Shown piece by piece: positions 57,784 through 64,000 of a stretch of DNA of 64,000 nucleotides. The notes beneath the pieces are model-generated. The model saw nothing but the letters and a program-made list of their open reading frames with translations. It made no database searches and was not told the origin of the DNA. The position numbers and the translations under genes were made by a program. The DNA is from Gammaproteobacteria bacterium (GTDB lineage: Bacteria; Pseudomonadota; Gammaproteobacteria; Pseudomonadales; Pseudomonadaceae): positions 1-64,000 of the forward strand of contig JAAYFD010000014.1 of assembly GCA_012728415.1 (NCBI GenBank), written 5' to 3'. Position 1 is the stretch's first letter. Each line of letters opens with the position of its first letter.

Positions 57784-58260
57784 TTATGGCGCCATATTGG
57801 CCGCAGTGCAGGCAATGCTGACGCCGGCGTTACATTCTTGCTGAAAATGCTGGCGAGCGGCTTTGCGGCAGTCGCGGTAGATAAAGGAGCCCGCGTTGTA
57901 GTTGTTGCAGATGCCAGCGGTGGGAATCTGTTGACCGTGAATATGGTAGTAAAACAGACCGCTGTGCTGATGGCGGGAGCTGGTCCCGTTGTTGCGTTTT
58001 TTACCGGTGCTCTGGCTGTTGCTAAAGCTGTGGCTGTTCCACTGCCAGCGGACTTCAATCGGCTTGCCGGGCTTGTTCTGGCGGGATTTGCTGGCCGGCG
58101 TGGTGGCAGTGGTGCGACGTGGCGGCGGCAGGCTGTTGTGCGCCCCCTTGGGTTGATAATTCTGAGCGTTAAAGACGTTGGCGGGTGCTTCGCTGGCCAG
58201 TGCCTGTGCGCTGCAGCCAAGGGCGATGCATAGAAAGCTGTAAGCAATAGCTGTTTGCAT
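57784..58260 (-). CDS. Exported protein, unknown function
   Basis: 158 residues from the ATG at 58260 (AAGGAAGTCACC upstream). Signal peptide MQTAIAYSFLCIALGCSAQA, cleavage near ALA/SEAP. The mature part is low in hydrophobics with S/T/K/R-rich linker and ends in a Cys-containing domain (TAGICNNYNAGSFIYRDCRK, then QECNAGVSIACTAANM), likely disulfide bonded. Family not recognised. It lies 35 bases after lpxH on the minus strand. Confidence 0.7.
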   Translation of the reverse strand: MQTAIAYSFLCIALGCSAQALASEAPANVFNAQNYQPKGAHNSLPPPRRTTATTPASKSRQNKPGKPIEVRWQWNSHSFSNSQSTGKKRNNGTSSRHQHSGLFYYHIHGQQIPTAGICNNYNAGSFIYRDCRKAARQHFQQECNAGVSIACTAANMAP

Positions 58261-58295
58261 GGTGACTTCCTTGTACCAGTGGGTGAGCCAACAGA

Positions 58296-59003
58296 TTAAA
58301 GCGCAAATGACTCCAGGGCAAGCTGGCCGTTTTCGAGTTGCAGATACCAACCATGACTGTCCCAGTCACCGAGTACGATACGCTGTCCCTCCGGCAGTTC
58401 ATGCACGGCGGGGCGGTGGGTGTGTCCGTGAATCAGTGTGCGTACTGAATGGCTCCGCATCGCCTGCAGTACGGCACCGGGATTGACATCGGTAATTTCA
58501 CTGGCTTTCATGCGGGTACGGCTGCGGCTTTGTGCGCGCAGACTACCGGCCAGTTTTTGCCGGGTTTTCAGCGGCAGGTGGCGCAGGATGAACAGGCTCA
58601 GGGGGTTGCGCAGAATGCGCTTCATGCGCTGGTAGTCACGGTCATCAGTACAGAGGCTGTCACCATGCATCAGCAGAATATTTTCGCCGTTGCAGGTCAA
58701 CAGGGCAGGGTCGCGCAACAGCTCACAGCCGGCCAGCCGGCAAAATTCACGCCCAAGCAGAAAATCCCGATTGCCGTGCATCAGGTAAACTTTGCATCCG
58801 GTAGCGGTCAGCTGGCGCAGGGCAGAGGCCACCTCGTGATGAAAGCCGGTCATGGCATCATCGCCCACCCAGACTTCGAAAAAGTCGCCCAGGATATACA
58901 GGGCTTCGGCGCCGACCGCCGTTTCCTGCAGAAAACGGAAAAACGCCCGGGTGATGTCCGGGCGTTGTTCGTGCAGGTGCAGATCCGAGATCAGCAGGAT
59001 CAT
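58296..59003 (-). CDS. lpxH: UDP-2,3-diacylglucosamine diphosphatase LpxH
   Basis: 235 residues. Cleaves UDP-diacylglucosamine to lipid X in lipid A synthesis at the inner membrane. Calcineurin-like metal motifs: [42 protein letters not shown] and IHGHTHRPA. Five bases separate it from ppiB upstream, the Pseudomonas order. Confidence 0.95.
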   Translation of the reverse strand: MILLISDLHLHEQRPDITRAFFRFLQETAVGAEALYILGDFFEVWVGDDAMTGFHHEVASALRQLTATGCKVYLMHGNRDFLLGREFCRLAGCELLRDPALLTCNGENILLMHGDSLCTDDRDYQRMKRILRNPLSLFILRHLPLKTRQKLAGSLRAQSRSRTRMKASEITDVNPGAVLQAMRSHSVRTLIHGHTHRPAVHELPEGQRIVLGDWDSHGWYLQLENGQLALESFAL

Positions 59004-59008
59004 CAGAC

Positions 59009-59506
59009 TTAGCCTTCGACCACTTCCGCTTTTTCGATGATCACGTCGTCTTCGGGTACATCCTGGTGACCGGCGCGTGTGGTGGTTTTTACATTCTTGA
59101 TGGCTTCAACCACATCCATGCCTTCAGTCACCTCACCGAATACGGCGTAGCCCCAGCCCTGAATGTTGGGGGCAGTGTGGTCAAGGAAGGTGTTGTCCTT
59201 GACGTTGATGAAAAACTGGGCGGTGGCCGAGTGCGGCTCCATGGTGCGTGCCATGGCGATGGTGCCGGTCTTGTTGGACAGGCCGTTGTTGGCTTCATTC
59301 TTGATTGGAGCCCTGGTGCCTTTTTGCTCCATACCGGGCTCGAAACCGCCACCCTGGATCATGAAGTTGCTGATCACACGGTGAAAAATGGTGTTGTTAT
59401 AATGGCCGTCCTTGACGTACTGGATGAAGTTGGCAACGGTTTCCGGAGCCTTGTCAGCAAACAGCTTGAGGGTAATGACGCCGTGGTTGGTATGCAGTTT
59501 GATCAT
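59009..59506 (-). CDS. ppiB: Peptidyl-prolyl isomerase B (cyclophilin)
   Basis: 165 residues. Cytosolic cyclophilin: [15 protein letters not shown] (catalytic Arg), [15 protein letters not shown] and [13 protein letters not shown] are conserved. Divergent from glnS with 132 bases between. Confidence 0.96.
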   Translation of the reverse strand: MIKLHTNHGVITLKLFADKAPETVANFIQYVKDGHYNNTIFHRVISNFMIQGGGFEPGMEQKGTRAPIKNEANNGLSNKTGTIAMARTMEPHSATAQFFINVKDNTFLDHTAPNIQGWGYAVFGEVTEGMDVVEAIKNVKTTTRAGHQDVPEDDVIIEKAEVVEG

Positions 59507-59638
59507 TGCAGGGTTCCATCAATCATAAAAACAAACGGGCTGTCGGAAGCGTGACAGATTTGCGTTATGATAAGCCCTTTGTACGATTAAGCCTACCCCT
59601 GCAGCCGGGTTGCGGGGGGTTACCATTTCAAGGACATC

Positions 59639-61321
59639 ATGAGCAAGCCAGAATCTTCAGTTACCGTTGCCGCCAACTTTCTTCGTACCATCATTCAGGA
59701 GGATCTTGAGTCCGGCAAACACAGCGGTGTCATTACCCGTTTTCCGCCCGAACCCAACGGCTACCTGCACATTGGCCACGCCAAATCCATCTGCCTGAAC
59801 TTTGGCATGGCCAAAGAATTTGACGGTGTTTGCCACTTGCGGTTTGACGATACCAACCCGGAGAAGGAAGAGCAGGAATACATCGACTCTATCAAAGAAG
59901 ACATTCACTGGCTGGGGTTTGACTGGGACGGCCCGGTGCGCTATGCCTCGGACTACTTTGAGCAGCTGTATGAGTGGGCGATTCACCTGATCAAAACCGG
60001 CAAGGCTTTTGTCTGTGACCTGTCGCCAGAAGAAGGCCGGGAATACCGCGGCAGCCTGACCGAACCGGGCAAAAACAGCCCGTTCCGCGAGCGCAGTATC
60101 GAAGAAAACCTGGATCTGTTCCAGCGCATGCGTGCCGGCGAATTTCCCGATGGTGCCCGTTCGCTGCGCGCCAAAATCGACATGGCCTCGCCCAACATGA
60201 ACCTGCGCGATCCGGTGCTGTACCGTATCCGGCATGCCGAACACCACCAGACCGGTGACAAATGGTGCATCTACCCAAGCTATGACTTTACCCATGGTCA
60301 GTCCGACGCCATCGAGCTGATCACCCACTCCATGTGTACGCTGGAGTTTGAAGATCACCGCCCGCTGTACGAGTGGTTTCTGGACAACTTGCCGGTACCG
60401 GCCAAACCGCGCCAGTACGAATTTGCCCGCCTCAACCTGAACTACACCATCACCAGCAAGCGCAAGCTCAAGCAGCTGGTGGACGAAAACCATGTGTCCG
60501 GCTGGGACGACCCGCGCATGTCCACCATCAGCGGTTTCCGTCGCCGTGGCTATACGCCGGCTTCGATCCGCAATTTTTGCGAGATGATTGGCGTCAACCG
60601 CGCCGGCGGCATCGTTGACATGGGCATGCTGGAGTTCTGTATCCGTGAGGATCTGGACGCCAACGCCAGCCGCGCCATGTGTGTGCTCAACCCGGTGAAG
60701 GTGGTGATTACCAACTACCCCGAGGGCCAGAGTGAACAGCTGGAGCTGCCACGCCACCCGAAAACCGACATGGGCACCCGCATGCTGCCGTTCTCGCGTG
60801 AAATCTACATCGACGCCAGTGACTATGAAGAGGAGCCGCCCAAGGGTTACAAGCGCCTGTCACCAGGCGTCGAGGTACGCCTGCGCGGCAGCTATGTGAT
60901 CCGCGCCGACGAAGCCATCCGTGACGCCGAGGGCAAACTGGTAGAGCTGCGTTGCAGCTACGACCCGGACACCCTGGGCAAGAACCCGGAAGGGCGCAAG
61001 GTGCGCGGAGTCATCCACTGGGTGCCGGCGGCAGAAAGCATCGAGTGCGAAGTGCGCCTGTACGATCGCCTGTTCAAGGAAGCCAACCCGGACAAGAACG
61101 CTGCTGGCGAAGACGTACATTTTCTGGAAAACGTCAACCCTGATTCTCTGGTGGTACTCAGGGGCTGCCGTGCCGAGCCGTCCCTGGCCGCCGCCAAAGT
61201 GGGCGAAGGTTTCCAGTTTGAGCGCGAAGGCTACTTCTGCCTGGACAGCAAAGACAGCCAGCCGGATGCGCTGGTATTCAACCGCACGGTAACCCTGCGT
61301 GACTCCTGGGGTGGCAAATGA
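59639..61321 (+). CDS. glnS: Glutaminyl-tRNA synthetase
   Basis: 560 residues. Class I aaRS: HIGH-type motif in [16 protein letters not shown] (around 38-52), KMSKS-type in [10 protein letters not shown] (around 270), and the C-terminal anticodon-binding barrels. Overlaps the cysS start by 4 bases (ATGA), giving a glnS-cysS operon. Confidence 0.97.
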   Translation: MSKPESSVTVAANFLRTIIQEDLESGKHSGVITRFPPEPNGYLHIGHAKSICLNFGMAKEFDGVCHLRFDDTNPEKEEQEYIDSIKEDIHWLGFDWDGPVRYASDYFEQLYEWAIHLIKTGKAFVCDLSPEEGREYRGSLTEPGKNSPFRERSIEENLDLFQRMRAGEFPDGARSLRAKIDMASPNMNLRDPVLYRIRHAEHHQTGDKWCIYPSYDFTHGQSDAIELITHSMCTLEFEDHRPLYEWFLDNLPVPAKPRQYEFARLNLNYTITSKRKLKQLVDENHVSGWDDPRMSTISGFRRRGYTPASIRNFCEMIGVNRAGGIVDMGMLEFCIREDLDANASRAMCVLNPVKVVITNYPEGQSEQLELPRHPKTDMGTRMLPFSREIYIDASDYEEEPPKGYKRLSPGVEVRLRGSYVIRADEAIRDAEGKLVELRCSYDPDTLGKNPEGRKVRGVIHWVPAAESIECEVRLYDRLFKEANPDKNAAGEDVHFLENVNPDSLVVLRGCRAEPSLAAAKVGEGFQFEREGYFCLDSKDSQPDALVFNRTVTLRDSWGGK

Positions 61322-62703
61322 CAGTGCAAATTTACAACACCCTGAGCAAGCAAAAAGAGCCGCTCAAGCCGCTGGTGGACGGCCAGGTGCGCATGTATGT
61401 CTGTGGCATGACCGTTTACGACTACTGCCATATCGGCCACGCACGGGTGATGGTGGCTTTTGATGTGGTCAGCCGCTGGCTGCGCCAGGCTGGCTATGCT
61501 GTCACCTATGTGCGCAACATCACTGATATTGACGACAAGATCATCCAGCGTGCCAACGAAAACGGCGAGCCCTTTACCGAGCTGGTCGAGCGCATGATTG
61601 CTGCCATGCACGAGGACGAGGCACACCTGAATGTGTTGCGCCCGGATCTGGAACCGCGTGCCACCGGCCATATCGAAGGCATGTTCCAGATGATCCAGAC
61701 CCTGATCGACAAGGGTTATGCCTATGCGCCGGGCAATGGAGATGTCTATTACCGTGTTGGCAAGTTCGCCGAGTATGGCAAGCTGTCGCGCATCAAGCTG
61801 GAGGATTTGCGCTCCGGTGCCAGGGTTGAAGTGGGCGAGCAGAAAGAAGATCCGCTGGATTTTGTGCTGTGGAAAGCCGCCAAGCCCGGCGAGCCCAGCT
61901 GGTCATCGCCCTGGGGCGAGGGACGTCCCGGCTGGCATATCGAGTGTTCGGTGATGTCCACCTGCTGTCTGGGTGACAGCTTTGACATCCATGGCGGCGG
62001 CCCGGATCTGGTGTTCCCCCACCATGAGAACGAAATCGCCCAGAGCGAGGCAGCCACCGGCCAGACCTATGCCAACACTTGGATGCACGCCGGGGCCGTG
62101 CGGGTGGACGGCGAGAAAATGTCCAAGTCGCTGGGCAACTTCTTTACCATCCGCGACGTGCTGGCCAAATATCATCCGGAAGTGGTGCGCTACCTGCTGG
62201 TTTCCAGCCACTACCGCAGCCCGATCAATTATTCCGAAGACAGCCTGAAGGAAGCCCGGGGCGCGCTGGAGCGTTTTTATCTGGCGCTCAAAGGCTTGCC
62301 GCAGGACGTGGCCGCTGCCGGTGGCGAGTCCTTTGCCGGGCGCTTTGCCGCCGCGATGAACGACGACTTCAATACTCCGGAAGCCTGTGCGGTACTGTTT
62401 GACATGGTGCGCGAGATCAACCGGCTTAAGGGAACGGATACAAATGCCGCTGCTGCTCTGGCGGCGCGCCTGCGCGAGCTGGCCTCGGTGCTGGGCGTGT
62501 TGCAGCTGGAGGCCGATGACTTCCTGCTGGCTGGGGGTGTAGACAAGCTGGCCGCTGCCGATATCGAGGCCATGATCGCACTGCGCCTGGCTGCCCGTGA
62601 GGCTAAAGACTGGGCCGAGTCTGACCGCATCCGCGATGAGCTGGCAGAGCAGGGCGTGATTCTGGAAGACAGCAAGGGCGTGACCACCTGGCGTTATGCC
62701 TGA
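61318..62703 (+). CDS. cysS: Cysteinyl-tRNA synthetase
   Basis: 461 residues. Zinc ligands in [32 protein letters not shown] and FPHHENE; HIGH within YCHIGHAR and KMSKSLGNF for ATP. Ends [13 protein letters not shown], standard. Confidence 0.97.
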   Translation: MTVQIYNTLSKQKEPLKPLVDGQVRMYVCGMTVYDYCHIGHARVMVAFDVVSRWLRQAGYAVTYVRNITDIDDKIIQRANENGEPFTELVERMIAAMHEDEAHLNVLRPDLEPRATGHIEGMFQMIQTLIDKGYAYAPGNGDVYYRVGKFAEYGKLSRIKLEDLRSGARVEVGEQKEDPLDFVLWKAAKPGEPSWSSPWGEGRPGWHIECSVMSTCCLGDSFDIHGGGPDLVFPHHENEIAQSEAATGQTYANTWMHAGAVRVDGEKMSKSLGNFFTIRDVLAKYHPEVVRYLLVSSHYRSPINYSEDSLKEARGALERFYLALKGLPQDVAAAGGESFAGRFAAAMNDDFNTPEACAVLFDMVREINRLKGTDTNAAAALAARLRELASVLGVLQLEADDFLLAGGVDKLAAADIEAMIALRLAAREAKDWAESDRIRDELAEQGVILEDSKGVTTWRYA

Positions 62704-62881
62704 GTTTGCAGGAGAGACATTTACCCTGTGCCCTCGGCACCTGCGTGTTGTCACAGGGCCTGTGGATGCTGCGACAAGGCTTCATTGCGCGCAGCATGGC
62801 GGTGAAGGACTGGCTCCCTGGCTTGGAAGCTGCGTTTTAGGTGGTGTGTTTGCCTGACAGCTCTCGGGAAACAAGCCCTTC

Positions 62882-62910
62882 GTACAGTATTGCGCTGTAC
62901 CCTATTTTTG
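62882..62910 (+). terminator. Terminator after cysS
   Basis: GTACAG pairs with CTGTAC around a 7-base loop, then CCTATTTTTG. Moderately strong candidate, 180 bases past cysS; also upstream of mlaA, so it must lie before the mlaA promoter or be leaky. Another CCCTGTG/CACAGGG pair is at about 62724-62758. Confidence 0.45.
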
Positions 62911-62962
62911 TATTTGCATGATTTTTAGTACGGCTGAAAGCAATAAAAAAGAAGGAATAACT

Positions 62963-63688
62963 ATGCGTTCGTTGATGATAACAGGCGTTGCCGGCCTTTC
63001 ACTGGCAGCTTGTCTGGCTTGGAGCCCGGTGCTGCTTGCTGAAGAAGACTGGCAGGAGGATGACTGGAACTACCTCAGTGCCGAGGATCCTTGGGAAAAC
63101 TGGAACCGCAAGGTGTTCAGGTTTAACGATACGCTGGATACCTATGCCTTGCGTCCAGTCGCTCGTGGCTATCAGAAGGTCACGCCGAAGCCGGTGCGCA
63201 AGAGCGTACGCAACTTCTTTGGCAACCTGGGCGAAGGCAAGAACCTGGTCAACAACCTGTTGCAGGCCAAACTCCATGACGCTGGTGTGGATACAGCACG
63301 TTTCCTGTTCAATACCACCTTTGGTGTGTTTGGCCTCTTTGATGTAGCAACCAAAATGGGATTGCAACGCAATGATGAAGACTTTGGCCAGACCCTCGGC
63401 AAATGGGGCGTTGGCAGCGGTCCTTATGTTGTGCTGCCGCTGCTTGGCCCGAGCACCCTGCGTGATGCGCCATCGCTGGTGCCGGATGTCTATACCACGG
63501 TATATCCCTATATCAGGAAAGACCGTCTGCGTTACGGTCTGGCTACTACAGAAGTAATCAGCAAACGTGAAAATCTGCTCAGTGCCGAAGAACTGCTATC
63601 CGGCGACAAGTATGTTTTTATACGCAATGCATGGCTGCAAAACCGGGAATACCGGGTCAAGGATGGCAACGTAGAGGATGACTTCTAG
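62963..63688 (+). CDS. mlaA: MlaA (VacJ) outer-membrane lipid-asymmetry protein
   Basis: 241 residues from ATG 62963 (GAAGGAATAACT upstream). Removes misplaced phospholipids from the outer leaflet with OmpC-type partners and MlaFEDBC. DPWENWNRKVFRFNDTLD and later NFFGNLGEGKNLVNNLLQ and GVFGLFDVATKMGL are typical. The signal has LAAC (lipobox-like, Cys at 17) but could also be cut at VLLA/EEDW, so lipidation is uncertain. Confidence 0.93.
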   Translation: MRSLMITGVAGLSLAACLAWSPVLLAEEDWQEDDWNYLSAEDPWENWNRKVFRFNDTLDTYALRPVARGYQKVTPKPVRKSVRNFFGNLGEGKNLVNNLLQAKLHDAGVDTARFLFNTTFGVFGLFDVATKMGLQRNDEDFGQTLGKWGVGSGPYVVLPLLGPSTLRDAPSLVPDVYTTVYPYIRKDRLRYGLATTEVISKRENLLSAEELLSGDKYVFIRNAWLQNREYRVKDGNVEDDF

Positions 63689-64000
63689 GCCGGATTGACC
63701 GGCCCGCAATTAACCACTGCCTGCAGCCTTTTTACATGCGCGCCCGTTGTCTGCATGTGGTTTTTGTCAGGCGGCATGAAGTTGCGGAGCAGAAGCTGTT
63801 GCTGGCAAGAAGAGTGTAGCTCTATGCTGCCTGGCGTGGTCGCAGGAAAGCTTGTGCGGCTGCGCAGCATTTTGGCGAGCCAAGGTTGCATTGAAGCGGT
63901 TGTGCGGCACCCTTGCCGTTTTCGAGTTTGCATCATCGCGCGGGGTCTGGAGCGGCATATATGCTTTCAATGGATTCTGTGGTTATATGCAAAAACCTGG
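63689..64000. other. Right-end gap, nothing firm
   Basis: 312 bases after mlaA. GGCCGG/CCGGCC at 63688-63704 is a small hairpin at the mlaA stop that may help terminate. Minus-strand frames here are open but have no ribosome-binding site or recognised product. No start of a downstream gene is visible before the window ends. Confidence 0.4.

Noticed and set aside
63685-63970. Two overlapping minus-strand frames at the right end
   Set aside because: Skewed composition and no starts supported by a ribosome-binding site.

Overview
The window looks like a chromosome segment from a moderately high-GC gammaproteobacterium of the Pseudomonas/Halopseudomonas kind. The strongest reason is gene order. 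leuC-leuD-leuB-asd-fimV-truA-trpF-accD-folC-dedD-cvpA-purF-metZ, nadK-phosphoesterase-rhomboid-DUF1315-DUF2797-pepN, and lpxH-ppiB facing glnS-cysS are arrangements known from Pseudomonas. Genus-level assignment is inference; no search was run.

Layout. 1-1034: accessory edge with a partial XRE-like protein and a DUF1016 nuclease cut off before its catalytic domain, running straight into a glutathione S-transferase gene. 1012-7184: housekeeping genes (gst, truC, rluB, a GGDEF cyclase, and yciK, mupP and ubiG on the minus strand). 7185-13349: accessory/defence region, all minus strand: an MmeI-like single-chain restriction-modification enzyme, an Mrr endonuclease and a 72-residue protein joined by 4-base overlaps, then a HigB/HigA toxin-antitoxin pair and a frameshifted RcnB-like gene. 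13617-16758: a DJ-1/PfpI protein, a GNAT acetyltransferase, a YcgN-type cysteine-cluster protein and a LysR regulator divergent from leuCD. 17058-33427: the long biosynthetic run (leucine, aspartate family, pilus/polarity factor FimV, tRNA pseudouridylation, tryptophan, fatty acid, folate, purine and methionine genes). 33631-42290: transporters (MATE, aromatic amino acid, CDF), a flavin monooxygenase, a MESH1-like hydrolase, exported orphans, tRNA-Ser(GGA), a spermidine-synthase-like gene and two gene remnants. 42364-50838: crotonase, TusA, NAD kinase, phosphoesterase, rhomboid, two DUF proteins and PepN. 51394-54819: a YCF48-like exported protein with an MMPL/RND permease. 54937-63688: LOG protein, beta-CASP nuclease, exported orphan, lpxH, ppiB, glnS, cysS and mlaA.

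The genes mostly act in core metabolism. The unusual material is the restriction/toxin block at 8.0-13.3 kb, several decayed genes that need careful frame reading (DUF1016, RcnB-like, antitoxin remnant, macro-domain remnant), nested inverted repeats in intergenic gaps (notably leuD-leuB), and an in-frame 9-base tandem repeat in dedD. Nothing here is proven to be a new system; the best candidate is the overlapping MmeI-like/Mrr/72-residue operon.
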